Shown here one piece after another: positions 24,910 through 33,426 of a stretch of DNA of 64,000 nt (position 1 is the stretch's first letter; each line of letters starts with the position of its first letter). The translations under genes were made by a program, and so were the position numbers. Where the stretch lies: assembly GCA_041393395.1 (NCBI GenBank), contig JAWKKG010000004.1, forward strand, positions 620,001-684,000, in the 5' to 3' direction. The stretch comes from JAGQIB01 sp041393395 (GTDB taxonomy: Bacteria > ARS69). The notes beneath the pieces are model-generated. The model made no database searches, was not told the DNA's origin, and worked only from the letters and a program-made list of their open reading frames with translations.

Positions 24910-27312
24910 ATGATGCGATCGCTGTTCGCGGCCGTCTCCGGTCTGCGAAACCACCAGCTCAGTTTGAACGTCATCGGGAACAACATCTCGAACATCAACA
25001 CGATCGGATTCAAGTCCGGGCGCGCGCTGTTCCAGGAGATGCTCTCGGAGACGATCCAGGGCGCCTCGCGGCCGAACGCGAACCGGGCCGGCACGAACCC
25101 CGTGCAGGTCGGGCTCGGCATGGCCGTCGCCTCGGTCGACAGCCGCTTCTCCCAGGGACAGCTCGAGCTCACCGGCAACATGCTGGACATGGCGGTGCAG
25201 GGAGACGGGTTCTTCGTGATGCGGGACGGCGGCCGCGAGTACTTCGGACGCGCGGGCGCGTTCGGCTTCGACGGGGACGGCCGCCTGACCGCGGGTCAGG
25301 GACTGCTCGTGCAGGGCTGGCTCGCGAACGAGGACGGCGTCCTCGGATCGAGCACGGCGCTGACCGACATCGCGCTGCCGTTCGGCCAGAAGTCGCCGGC
25401 GCGCGCCACCGAGTCGATCCGTCTCCAGTCGAACCTCGACGCGTCGGCCGACGCTCTCAGCACGATCACCCGGACGGGCGCGCTCCGCGCGCTCGCGCAG
25501 CCGACCGACAACCTCACCTCGCTGTTCGACTCCTCGGGCCGTCCGCTCGGCGTGCAGGACGGCGACGTGGTCACGGTCTCCTTCGCCGGTACCGCGGATA
25601 CGCGCGTGAGCGATCTCTCGATCGGGTCGACGCCGATGGACCTGCTCGACGGCGACGTCATCACCGTCAACGACGGCACGGGCACGGCGACGATCACGTT
25701 CGACGACACCTGGACGCTGTCGACGTTCGCGCAGCAGGTGCAGGCCGCGCTCGCCTCGATTCCGACCGGCGAGACGGACATCGCGGTCTCCGTCAACGCG
25801 GACGGCAGTCTCGGGTTCGACAATCCGGCCGGCGGCAACGCCCGGTCGGTCACCGTGTCGCTCTCCGTGGCGGGACGCGACACGTTCAACCAGTTCGTGG
25901 ACAGCGTGCCGGTCATCAACGGCACGTCGACCGCTCGCTCCGAGGCGACGTCGGTGCGGGAGTCCTTCACGCACGGTTCGCAGTTCCAGAACGTGAACGA
26001 CCTGGCCGCCTCGATCCAGAGCGCGTTGAACCTCGGCTCGGCCGGCGCGGCGGTCTCGTTCGTCGGCGGTCAGTTCGTGTACGACAACAGTGTCGGCTCG
26101 CAGGACCTCGTGAACGTCTCGATCGAGCGCAACGGCGCCTCGACGTCGTTCACGGAGGCGATGGGGCTGTCTTCGGACAACCTCTCCATCGGCGAGACGC
26201 GCCAGTCCGACCGCCTGCTCGACGTGGCGGCGCGCGAAGACAACATCGCCGACCTCTACTCGGCGCAGGGAGTGCACCTCGGACTCGCGACGGGCGACCT
26301 CTTCACGTTCGACTCGCAGATCGGCGGTGCCCAGAGCGCCCAGGCGACGTTCTCCGTGGTCAACACGGGCGACGGGGGCACCGGGGACCGGATCGTCCAG
26401 TCGCTGGGCGGCCTGCTGGATGAGCTCGAGGACGTCCTCGGCCTCACGATCGCCGGCGGCGCGGATCTGGAGGACGGCTCCATCGTGATCACCGGACGCT
26501 CCGGCCTCGCGGCCGAGCTGACGAACCTGTCGTTCGCCGAGGTCGGCAATCCGGATCTGTCGAGCGCGATGGCGTTCACCGAGGTGCAGGCCGCCACGGA
26601 CGTGACGCACGAGGCCTCGATCCGCGTGTTCGACTCCCTCGGCGAGGAGCACCTGCTCACGCTGATCTTCACGAAGGACAACGACACGGACAACCGCTGG
26701 ACCTGGCAGGCCGACGTCGACGACGGCAACGTCGTGGCGGGTGGCTCCGGCGCGGTGACGTTCTTCGGGGACGGCTCGCTCGAGAGCTTCACCACGAACG
26801 ATGGCGCGCCGCTGCGGATCGAGCCGACGAACGGAGCCAACGGCCCCCTGGAGATCGACTTCGCGGCGGGGACGCACGGCGGGGTGGACGGGATCACGGG
26901 TTTCGCCCGCGAGTCGACGACCGCGATCGTGGACCAGGACGGCTACGGGATGGGCACCCTGGAGTCCATCTCGGTGGACGGGGAGGGAGTCGTCACCGGC
27001 GTCTTCACGAACGGGACGTCGCGGTCCCTCGCCCAGATCGCCCTGGCCAGCTTCAAGAACCCCGCCGGCCTCCAGCGCGACGGCGGCAACGGCTGGATGT
27101 CCACGCCGAACTCCGGCGAGGCCGTCATCCGGCGCCCGGGATCGTCCACCGAGGTCGGCGGGATCAGCGCCGGGACGCTCGAAATGTCGAACGTGGACAT
27201 CGCGCAGGAGTTCACGAACATGATCGTGGCCCAGCGCGGATTCCAGGCAAACGCACGCACGGTAACGACTTCGGACGAGATGCTCCAGGAGCTTGTGAAC
27301 CTCAAGCGGTAG
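24910..27312 (+). CDS. flgE: Flagellar hook protein FlgE, enlarged
   Basis: 800 residues, about twice the enteric length. N-terminal rod/hook motif: LFAAVSGLRNHQLSLNVIGNNISN (spread over 5-30) with GFKSGRALFQEML. C-terminal hook motif: LEMSNVDIAQEFTNMIVAQRG and DEMLQELVNLKR. The middle consists of several Thr/Ser/Asp-rich beta domains (about 150-640), forming extra surface domains on the hook. Large FlgE proteins are known in other phyla. It ends the sigma-54 operon; a terminator follows. Confidence 0.95.
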   Translation: MMRSLFAAVSGLRNHQLSLNVIGNNISNINTIGFKSGRALFQEMLSETIQGASRPNANRAGTNPVQVGLGMAVASVDSRFSQGQLELTGNMLDMAVQGDGFFVMRDGGREYFGRAGAFGFDGDGRLTAGQGLLVQGWLANEDGVLGSSTALTDIALPFGQKSPARATESIRLQSNLDASADALSTITRTGALRALAQPTDNLTSLFDSSGRPLGVQDGDVVTVSFAGTADTRVSDLSIGSTPMDLLDGDVITVNDGTGTATITFDDTWTLSTFAQQVQAALASIPTGETDIAVSVNADGSLGFDNPAGGNARSVTVSLSVAGRDTFNQFVDSVPVINGTSTARSEATSVRESFTHGSQFQNVNDLAASIQSALNLGSAGAAVSFVGGQFVYDNSVGSQDLVNVSIERNGASTSFTEAMGLSSDNLSIGETRQSDRLLDVAAREDNIADLYSAQGVHLGLATGDLFTFDSQIGGAQSAQATFSVVNTGDGGTGDRIVQSLGGLLDELEDVLGLTIAGGADLEDGSIVITGRSGLAAELTNLSFAEVGNPDLSSAMAFTEVQAATDVTHEASIRVFDSLGEEHLLTLIFTKDNDTDNRWTWQADVDDGNVVAGGSGAVTFFGDGSLESFTTNDGAPLRIEPTNGANGPLEIDFAAGTHGGVDGITGFARESTTAIVDQDGYGMGTLESISVDGEGVVTGVFTNGTSRSLAQIALASFKNPAGLQRDGGNGWMSTPNSGEAVIRRPGSSTEVGGISAGTLEMSNVDIAQEFTNMIVAQRGFQANARTVTTSDEMLQELVNLKR

Positions 27313-27359
27313 TGGTCCGGTAAAGGAGTCGATCGCGGATCCGCCCCGCGCTCGCCGAT

Positions 27360-27392
27360 GGCCGGGCCCCTCGGGGTCCGGCCAGTTCCTTT
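27360..27392 (+). terminator. Intrinsic-type terminator after flgE
   Basis: An 11-bp stem GGCCGGGCCCC, loop TC, GGGGTCCGGCC (one G-U pair), followed by AGTTCCTTT. It lies 47 bases after the flgE stop and closes the long operon before the sigma-28 promoter of motA. Confidence 0.65.
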
Positions 27393-27488
27393 CGCCCCCG
27401 ACCGAGCTGGCCTCGCCCCGAGTCCGAGGGCCGGGACGCGCGTCCGTCCCCGGGCTTCTCCATCCTGGCGGAGCGCTCCAACTGACCC

Positions 27489-27516
27489 GAAAGCTGCGGG
27501 CCCCGCCTGCCGATGT
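27489..27516 (+). promoter_or_regulatory. Predicted sigma-28 (FliA) promoter of motA-motB
   Basis: GAAAGCTG, 12 bp, GCCGATGT (27509-27516). The spacer equals that of the flagellin and glycosyltransferase candidates. Stator genes are classic late genes. The rest of the 294-bp gap between flgE and motA holds the terminator and no other gene. Confidence 0.6.
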
Positions 27517-27606
27517 CAGAACCGGACGGCTGCGCGAATCGCGTCCCGTACCGCGCACCTCGCGTCCCGGCCGCCGGCCGGCCCGCCTCGAACGGCCAGG
27601 GAGAAC

Positions 27607-28380
27607 ATGGATCTCGGAACCGTCATCGGCATCTGCATCGGCATGGGTCTCGTCTTCTCGGCGATCCTGTCGGGCGGCGGCCTCATCCTGTTCTTCGACA
27701 TCGCGTCGCTGATGATCGTGTTCGGCGGCGTGATCTCGGCGATCCTGATGTCGTTCCCGCTGCCGTCCGTGAAGCAGGTGCCGGGCGTGGTGGGGCGTGC
27801 GTTCCTGCACAAGGCGGCGAGCGCCGAGGAGATCCTCCGGCTCATCATCAAGTACGCCGAGGTCGCGCGACGCGACGGCATGCTCGCGCTGGAGGAAGAG
27901 GCCGACAAGGCCCCGGACGAGTTTCTCCGCAAGGCGCTCCGCCTCGCGGTCGACGGCACCGACGCCGAGCTGATCGGGATGATCCTGCGGCTCGAGGTGA
28001 AGTCCCTCGACGATCGTCACCGCACCGGACAGGAAATCCTGCGGGCGGGCGCGGAGTTCGCGCCGGCGTTCGGCATGATCGGAACCCTGATCGGGCTCAT
28101 CCAGATGCTCCAGGTGCTGGATGATCCGAGCAAGATCGGCGGCGGCATGGCCGTCGCGCTCGTGACCTCGTTCTGGGGCGCGTTGCTCGCGAACACGATC
28201 TTCCTGCCGCTCGCGAACAAGCTGAAGAACCGTTCCGGCGAGGAGAAGACGATCCGCAAGCTCGTGATCGAGGGCATCACCTCGATTCAGGGCGGCGACA
28301 GCCCGCGCATCGTCAAGGAGAAGCTGAACACGTTCCTCGCGCCGAACGCGCGTGAGGGCGCCGAGAAGGCGGAGGCGTAG
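27607..28380 (+). CDS. motA: Flagellar motor stator protein MotA
   Basis: 257 residues from the ATG after CAGGGAGAAC. Four membrane helices, two at the N-terminus (about 4-24 and 30-50) and two late (about 155-180 and 185-205), around a cytoplasmic loop with EEILRLIIKYAEVARRDGMLALE. Signature segments: FAPAFGMIGTLIGLIQML and GGGMAVALVTSFWGALLANTIFLPLANKL. It forms the proton or sodium channel with MotB, encoded 4 nt downstream. The longer frame to the left is not the gene. Confidence 0.95.
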   Translation: MDLGTVIGICIGMGLVFSAILSGGGLILFFDIASLMIVFGGVISAILMSFPLPSVKQVPGVVGRAFLHKAASAEEILRLIIKYAEVARRDGMLALEEEADKAPDEFLRKALRLAVDGTDAELIGMILRLEVKSLDDRHRTGQEILRAGAEFAPAFGMIGTLIGLIQMLQVLDDPSKIGGGMAVALVTSFWGALLANTIFLPLANKLKNRSGEEKTIRKLVIEGITSIQGGDSPRIVKEKLNTFLAPNAREGAEKAEA

Positions 28381-28384
28381 GGCC

Positions 28385-29074
28385 ATGGCGAACGTCGAAG
28401 ACGACGACGATGAGGAATGCCCCGGTGGCGCAGCCGGCTGGTTGACCACGTGGGCCGACATGATGTCGGTGCTGCTGACGTTCTTCATCGTGCTGCAGGC
28501 ATTCTCGACGATCTCGGAGAAGAAGTTCTTCGAGGCGATCTCGTCGATCCAGATGGCCTTCCGGGTGCCGCTGCCGATCCGCTCTCCGGGCCAGTTCGAG
28601 TTCGCCACGGAGACGAACACGGCGGCGGACCTCGAGGAAATGGTCTCCGACGAGGACATCGCCGGCGCGTCCGTGCAGGACTTCGGCGACCACATCCTGC
28701 TCTCGATCGAATCCCGGTTCCTGTTCGGACTCGGCGACGCGAAGCTGTCCGGCGACGGCCAGGAGCTCATGGCACAGATCGCCCAGGTCCTGAAGAAGGA
28801 ACCGGGCGCCATCCGGGTGGAAGGGCACACGTGCGATCTGCCTCTGGGCGCCCGGAACCGCTTCCGGGACAACTGGGAGCTGTCCACGGAGCGCGCCCTC
28901 ACGGTGCTGTCCGCGCTCCAGAGGAACGGGATCCGACCGGAGCGCCTGGCGGCCGCCGGCTACGGCGAGTACCACCCGATCGCACCGAACGACTCGGAGG
29001 CGAACCGGGCCCGTAACCGACGGGTGGAATTCGTGATCGAGAAGAAGGGCGGAGTTTCCGATGCAACTCGATAG
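28385..29074 (+). CDS. motB: Flagellar motor stator protein MotB
   Basis: 229 residues. One N-terminal membrane helix with the ion-carrying aspartate D25 in WLTTWADMMSVLLTFFIVLQ. A plug and linker follow, then a C-terminal OmpA-like peptidoglycan-binding domain (about 125-220: IRVEGHTCDLPLG ... RARNRRVEFVI). The acidic N-terminus (DDDDEE) is unusual but short. The A-D-M-M context resembles proton-type stators, though ion choice cannot be settled from this. Confidence 0.94.
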   Translation: MANVEDDDDEECPGGAAGWLTTWADMMSVLLTFFIVLQAFSTISEKKFFEAISSIQMAFRVPLPIRSPGQFEFATETNTAADLEEMVSDEDIAGASVQDFGDHILLSIESRFLFGLGDAKLSGDGQELMAQIAQVLKKEPGAIRVEGHTCDLPLGARNRFRDNWELSTERALTVLSALQRNGIRPERLAAAGYGEYHPIAPNDSEANRARNRRVEFVIEKKGGVSDATR

Positions 29075-29104
29075 GGCGACGGCCGTTCCCGGCACGGAGA
29101 GGGC

Positions 29105-29569
29105 ATGAAGGGCATCGTCAAGATCGCGATCGCGGTGGTGGTGCAGGCGGCGCTCGCCTGGGCGATCACCGTATTCCTCGTCGGGCCCACGATGCGCGGC
29201 GAGCCGCTGCCGTGGCAGAAGGCGAAGGACGAGGAGGCGGCCGCCGAGACGGAGGGGCCGCGCGAGCTCGGTCCGTTGCTGCCCCTGGAAGAGATCCTGG
29301 TCAACGTCGCGGACACCGGGGGACGTCGCTACTTCAAGACTTCGCTGACCCTCGAGATGGAGGGCAAGGACCTCGAGAAGACGGCGCCGAACCGGCTGCC
29401 GCTCCTGCGCGGGCGGGTGATCGACCTCCTCGCGCACAAGACGCTGGACGAGCTGACGGCGCCCGAAGCGCGCGAGAGTCTCCGCAGCGAGATTCTCGAC
29501 ACGCTGAACTCGGAAGTGTCGGGCGGGGAGTTCCGCGACCTGTTCTTCACGGAGTTCCTGGTCCAGTGA
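29105..29569 (+). CDS. fliL: Flagellar basal body-associated protein FliL
   Basis: 154 residues: one N-terminal membrane helix (about 4-28), an acidic linker, and the periplasmic FliL domain (LLPLEEILVNVADTGGRRYFKTSLTLEM; LRSEILDTLNSEVSGGEFRDLFFTEFLVQ), whose final segment is diagnostic. It surrounds the stator and supports torque. Overlaps the next gene by 4 nt. Confidence 0.94.
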   Translation: MKGIVKIAIAVVVQAALAWAITVFLVGPTMRGEPLPWQKAKDEEAAAETEGPRELGPLLPLEEILVNVADTGGRRYFKTSLTLEMEGKDLEKTAPNRLPLLRGRVIDLLAHKTLDELTAPEARESLRSEILDTLNSEVSGGEFRDLFFTEFLVQ

Positions 29570-29919
29570 GCGATTCCACGTCCGTCCTGCCGCTGCTCGA
29601 CGCGTCGCCGCGGCCCGCGGGCCGCCCGATGTTCTCGTCGTCCTCGCTCGCCGATCTCCGGCTCCGGGTCGACGTTCCGCTCGGCAGCTACGACGTCGAT
29701 CTCCGGGGCCTGCTGCAGCTCAAACCGGGCTCGGTGCTCTCGCTGGACACCCAGACGGGAGAATCGCTCGACATTCGCGTGAACGGCACGACGGTTGCAA
29801 GAGGTGAGGTCCGGATCCACGGGGAACACTTCGCGGTGCGGGTGACGGAAATCCTGCGCGCGGGGCTCCCGAACGGAGAAGGACTCGATGGCACGACTCA
29901 CGCCCCTCGCTCGACGTAG
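29566..29919 (+). CDS. fliN: Flagellar motor switch protein FliN (short form)
   Basis: 117 residues, GTG overlapping the fliL stop. One SpoA/FliN domain (about 30-105): LADLRLRVDVPLGSYDVDLRGLLQLKPGSVLSLD, then VRVNGTTVARGEV-type strand and FAVRVTEIL. It forms the C-ring bottom with FliM. A second FliN-type C-terminus is fused to a larger protein at 41316, so there are two paralogues. The larger open frame starting upstream overlaps fliL and is not coding. Confidence 0.9.
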   Translation: MSDSTSVLPLLDASPRPAGRPMFSSSSLADLRLRVDVPLGSYDVDLRGLLQLKPGSVLSLDTQTGESLDIRVNGTTVARGEVRIHGEHFAVRVTEILRAGLPNGEGLDGTTHAPRST

Positions 29920-30319
29920 CGCGCTCGTCGCGTTCCTCACGATCACTCTCGCGCGCCCCGCGCTCGCCGGCGAAACGATGCCCGGCGTGACGGAGTCGGC
30001 GCTCCGCTCGCTCGCGGCACTCGGTGCCGTCCTGGGCCTGATCCTGCTCCTGGCGTGGTTTCTGCGCCGCCTGCGGGAATCGACGCCGGCCCGTTCCGAC
30101 GCGCCTCGTCTCACCTCGCTGGGACGACTCGACCTCGGTTCGCGCCGCGAAGTGCGCCTCGTTCGGGTCGCCGATCGGGTGCTCGTCCTCGGTGTGACGG
30201 AGCAGCGCCTCGAGCTCCTCACGGAGATCGCGCCTGCCGGTCTCGAGACCGCCGCGCCCGACGCGGAGATGCCGATCCCCGAACTCGGCAATCTGCGAAA
30301 ACTGGCCAGGTCGGCCTGA
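29888..30319 (+). CDS. fliO: Flagellar export protein FliO
   Basis: 143 residues, overlapping fliN by 32 nt. N-terminal signal or membrane segment (about 10-27), a second membrane helix (LRSLAALGAVLGLILLLAWFLRRL, about 40-61) and a basic cytosolic domain (TSLGRLDLGSRREVRLVRVADRVLVLGVTEQ) typical of FliO/FliZ. It helps assemble the FliP ring. The last codons overlap enhancer site group 2. No second start with better spacing was found. Confidence 0.85.
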   Translation: MARLTPLARRSALVAFLTITLARPALAGETMPGVTESALRSLAALGAVLGLILLLAWFLRRLRESTPARSDAPRLTSLGRLDLGSRREVRLVRVADRVLVLGVTEQRLELLTEIAPAGLETAAPDAEMPIPELGNLRKLARSA

Positions 30320-30351
30320 CCAGTTTCCGGCCAGTGCCCAGATCCTGACCA
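30303..30351 (+). promoter_or_regulatory. Paired enhancer sites (UAS 2) for a sigma-54 activator
   Basis: TGACCAGTTTCCGGCCA (30317-30333) and TGCCCAGATCCTGACCA (30335-30351) start 18 bp apart; the second matches UAS 1 site 2 in 16 of 17 positions. An additional dyad TGGCCAGG...CCTGACCA begins at 30303. The group overlaps the end of fliO and lies about 95 bp upstream of the sigma-54 promoter at 30447. Confidence 0.65.
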
Positions 30352-30446
30352 CGCGAACCCGGCCCTCCGTGCTCCCCGACCTCGCACGGTCCGCGTAAAC
30401 GACGTCTGCGCAACCTGTTACGAAACACTTTAGCGAAATCTTCGTC

Positions 30447-30461
30447 TGGCACCGCCCTTGC
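30447..30461 (+). promoter_or_regulatory. Sigma-54 promoter of the fliP-flhA-fliA-fliM operon
   Basis: TGGCACC-GCCC-TTGC is a near-perfect -24/-12 element, preceded by a locally AT-rich tract (30415-30445) that could be bent. It sits 50 bases before the fliP start. The genes from fliP to the FliY-like gene (42212) are co-directional with gaps below 50 nt. Confidence 0.85.
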
Positions 30462-30510
30462 GTATCCCGGCACGGAACGATCAGGACGTGCGGAATCCTC
30501 GGAGGCCTCG

Positions 30511-31278
30511 TTGAACGCTCGGCACTGGCAGATCGGCACCGCGGTACTGGTTCTCGCGCTTCTCGCGGGGACCGGCACCGCCGTCGCGCAGACCTCCGTC
30601 TCGCTCCCCACGATCTCGGTCGGGGTGGAGGACGCGGCGGAGCCGTCGAAGATCGCGATGACGCTGCAGATCCTCGCGCTGATGACCGTGCTGTCCCTGG
30701 CGCCGGCGCTGCTCATTCTCACGACGTCGTTCACGCGCATCGCCGTGGTGCTCGGATTCCTGCGCACGGCGCTCGGCACGCAGCAGCTCCCGCCGAACCA
30801 GGTGCTGATCGGGCTCTCGGTGTTCCTCACGTTCTTCGTGATGGCGCCGACCTGGAAGAACGTCCACGAGCAGGCGATCCGGCCGTGGATGGACGGAGAG
30901 CTCGCCGGGGACATCGCGTTCGAGCGCGCGACCACGGACCTGAAGGGTTTCATGCTCGCGAACACGCGAGCCGAGGACCTGAACCTGTTCCTCGAGCTGC
31001 GCGGCGGCGACGCGCCGGAGGCGCCCGAAGACGCAGGACTCGACGTCGTGATTCCGGGCTTCGTGATCTCCGAGCTCCGCACGTCGTTCCAGATGGGATT
31101 CGTGATCTACATCCCGTTCCTCATCATCGACATGGTCGTCGCGTCGGTGCTGATGTCCATGGGCATGCTCATGCTCCCGCCGGTGCTGATCTCCCTTCCG
31201 TTCAAGATCCTCCTGTTCGTGCTCGTGGACGGCTGGCACCTCGTGGTGCGGTCGCTCGCCGGCAGTTTCGTCTCCTGA
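30511..31278 (+). CDS. fliP: Flagellar export gate protein FliP
   Basis: 255 residues, TTG start after CGGAGG. Cleavable signal peptide (about 1-27), then the family motifs LSLAPALLILTTSFTRIAVVLG, LRTALGTQQLPPNQVLIGLS, SELRTSFQMGFVIYIPFLIIDMVVASVLMSMGM and LPFKILLFVLVDGW in several membrane helices. FliP, FliQ and FliR form the export gate core. Length is typical. Confidence 0.97.
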   Translation: MNARHWQIGTAVLVLALLAGTGTAVAQTSVSLPTISVGVEDAAEPSKIAMTLQILALMTVLSLAPALLILTTSFTRIAVVLGFLRTALGTQQLPPNQVLIGLSVFLTFFVMAPTWKNVHEQAIRPWMDGELAGDIAFERATTDLKGFMLANTRAEDLNLFLELRGGDAPEAPEDAGLDVVIPGFVISELRTSFQMGFVIYIPFLIIDMVVASVLMSMGMLMLPPVLISLPFKILLFVLVDGWHLVVRSLAGSFVS

Positions 31279-31285
31279 GGCCTCG

Positions 31286-31552
31286 ATGACTCCCGAATCC
31301 GCACTCGACATGTTCCGCCACGCGTTGCTCACGGCGCTCCTGCTCGCGTCGCCGATGCTCGGCGTGGGGCTCGTGGTCGGACTCGTCGTCAGCATCGTGC
31401 AGGCGGTGACGTCCGTGCAGGAAATGACGCTCACGTTCATCCCCAAGATGCTCGCGGTGATCCTGGCCGTGGTGATCGCGCTGCCGTGGATGCTCCGTCT
31501 CATGATCAGCTATGCCGGTTCGCTGTTCGGCAATCTCTCCGCCTGGGTCTGA
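31286..31552 (+). CDS. fliQ: Flagellar export gate protein FliQ
   Basis: 88 residues with two membrane helices: ALLTALLLASPMLGVGLVVGLVVS and the conserved AVTSVQEMTLTFIPKMLAV, ending in LGNLSAWV-like sequence. Standard size and position between fliP and fliR. Confidence 0.96.
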   Translation: MTPESALDMFRHALLTALLLASPMLGVGLVVGLVVSIVQAVTSVQEMTLTFIPKMLAVILAVVIALPWMLRLMISYAGSLFGNLSAWV

Positions 31553-31560
31553 GGAAGAAC

Positions 31561-32337
31561 GTGACCGGTCTCTCCACACTCTTCGACCTTCCCCGGGTTC
31601 TCCTGTTCGCGCTCCTCATGGCGCGCGCGGGCGGACTCGTCCTCGCGGCGCCGTTCCTCTCGGGGCGACTCGTGCCGCGCATGGTCAAGGTGCTGTTCGT
31701 GGGGGCACTCGCGCTCGTCATGCTGCCGGCCTCGCCGGCGCCCGCCGTGCCGGAGCGGATGTCGTCCCTCGTCTGGATGGTGGGCGGTGAGATCCTGCTC
31801 GGTCTCGCGCTCGGGCTCGTCTCGCAGCTGTTCGTCGTGGGATTCCAGGCGGCGGGGGAGATCATCGGCGTTCAGATGGGATTCGGCATGGCGCGGATCC
31901 TGGACCCGATGTCGAGCCAGGAGTCCACGGTGATGGGGCGCTGGCTGTGGCTCACGGCGATGACGCTGTTCTTCACGCTCGGTGGCGTCGCCGTCGTGAT
32001 CCGCGCGCTCGCGCTCAGCGTACAGACGCTGCCGCCGGGTCTCGCCGCACCCGGCGCCGACGTCACGGCCGCGCTCGTCGCGTTCACGGGCGACGCGTTC
32101 GCGGTGACGCTCCGCGTCGCGGCGCCGGCCATCGGCATCCTGCTGCTGACGTCGGTCGGTCTCGGGCTTCTCGCCCGCACCGTGCCGCAGATGAACGTCT
32201 TCATCGTGGGGTTCCCGCTCAAGATCGCCGCGGGAATCGTCGCGACCGCCTTCACGCTGCCGTTCCTCGTGGACGTCGCGCGCCGGGAGCTCGGCGTGCT
32301 CGTCGAGCGGCTCGCCCTTCTCGCCGCCGGTTCCTGA
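31561..32337 (+). CDS. fliR: Flagellar export gate protein FliR
   Basis: 258 residues, GTG start 8 nt after the fliQ stop region. Six or so membrane helices; signature segments include PFLSGRLVPRMVKVLFVGAL, GEIIGVQMGFGMARILDPMSSQES and ARTVPQMNVFIVGFPLKIAAG. Upstream in-frame methionines overlap fliQ and are rejected. Completes the FliPQR complex. Confidence 0.95.
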   Translation: MTGLSTLFDLPRVLLFALLMARAGGLVLAAPFLSGRLVPRMVKVLFVGALALVMLPASPAPAVPERMSSLVWMVGGEILLGLALGLVSQLFVVGFQAAGEIIGVQMGFGMARILDPMSSQESTVMGRWLWLTAMTLFFTLGGVAVVIRALALSVQTLPPGLAAPGADVTAALVAFTGDAFAVTLRVAAPAIGILLLTSVGLGLLARTVPQMNVFIVGFPLKIAAGIVATAFTLPFLVDVARRELGVLVERLALLAAGS

Positions 32338-32346
32338 GGAGACCCC

Positions 32347-33426
32347 TTGGCCGAATCCACCGGACAGGAACGGACCGAGTCCGCGACTCCCCGCCGCCGC
32401 CAGAAGGCGCGCGAGGAGGGCAACGTCGCGCGGTCCATGGAGGTCAACTCCGTGATCGTGCTGGTCGCCGGCCTCGCCGGCCTCGCCGCGCTCGGCCCGC
32501 GCATGACCGAGCACACGGGCGCCCTGACCACGGACCTGTTCCGGGCGCTCGCGCAGCCGCTGGACGAGGGACTCGCCGTCACGCTGGCACATCGCGTGGC
32601 CACGACGTTTGCGTGGGTGATCTGCCCGTTCGCGGGCGTCGTGGCGCTCGCCGGACTCGGAGCGAACCTCGCGCAGACCGGGATCGTTCTCAGCGGCAAG
32701 CCCCTGATGCCGAAGCCGGATCGTCTGTCGCCGCTGACGGGTCTGAAGAAGATCTTCTCCAAGCGGGGCATGGCCGAACTCGCGAAGTCGCTCATCAAGG
32801 TCGCGGTCGTCGGCGCGGCCGTCGGCTGGGCGCTGTTCCGCACGCTCGAGTCGTTCTTCCCGTTGGTCGGGATGGAGGTCGCTCCGGGGTACGCCCACAT
32901 CGTGAGCGCGATGTTCACGGTCGCCGCGACGTCGGCCGCGGCCCTCGCGCTCCTCGCCGTGCTCGACTTCTGGTTCCAGCGGTTCGAGCACGAGCAGCAG
33001 CTGAAGATGACGCGACAGGAAGTGAAGGACGAGTACAAGCAGACGGAAGGAGATCCGAGCCTCAAGGGCAAGATCCGCGAGCGCCAGCGCCAGATCAGCC
33101 GCCGTCGCATGATGGAAGACCTCAAGACGGCCGACGTCGTGGTCACGAACCCGATCCGCTTCGCCGTCGCGCTCAAGTACGACCCGGCCACGATGCGGGC
33201 GCCGAGGGTCGTCGCGATGGGCGCCCGTCTCCTGGCCGCTCGCATCCGTGAGGCCGCGCGCGTGGCCGGGATCCCGATCGTGGAGAACCCGCCGCTCGCT
33301 CGTGCGCTGTTCAAGGCCGCGCGCGTCGGGGGCGAGGTGCCGGTGGCGCTGTACCAGGCAGTGGCGGAGCTGCTCGCGTTCGTCTGGCGGAAGCGTGACG
33401 CCCATGCGATCGGCGGTGCTCGATGA
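32347..33426 (+). CDS. flhB: Flagellar export switch protein FlhB with variant cleavage motif
   Basis: 359 residues, TTG start. N-terminus ESTGQERTESATPRRRQKAR, four membrane helices (about 30-210), then the cytosolic domain. The autoproteolysis site, normally N-P-T-H, reads N-P-I-R at 268-271 (codons aac ccg atc cgc at 33148-33159) in TNPIRFAVALKY. Asn and Pro are kept; Thr and His are replaced. The rest of the domain (VAGIPIVENPPLARALFKAARVGGEVP) is conserved. FlhB switches export from rod and hook to filament substrates with FliK. Confidence 0.95.
   Translation: MAESTGQERTESATPRRRQKAREEGNVARSMEVNSVIVLVAGLAGLAALGPRMTEHTGALTTDLFRALAQPLDEGLAVTLAHRVATTFAWVICPFAGVVALAGLGANLAQTGIVLSGKPLMPKPDRLSPLTGLKKIFSKRGMAELAKSLIKVAVVGAAVGWALFRTLESFFPLVGMEVAPGYAHIVSAMFTVAATSAAALALLAVLDFWFQRFEHEQQLKMTRQEVKDEYKQTEGDPSLKGKIRERQRQISRRRMMEDLKTADVVVTNPIRFAVALKYDPATMRAPRVVAMGARLLAARIREAARVAGIPIVENPPLARALFKAARVGGEVPVALYQAVAELLAFVWRKRDAHAIGGAR

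Noticed and set aside
24889..28902. Minus-strand frame of 1337 codons opposite flgE, motA and motB
   Set aside because: Antisense shadow of conserved genes; no domain, no ribosome site, composition typical of GC-driven shadows.
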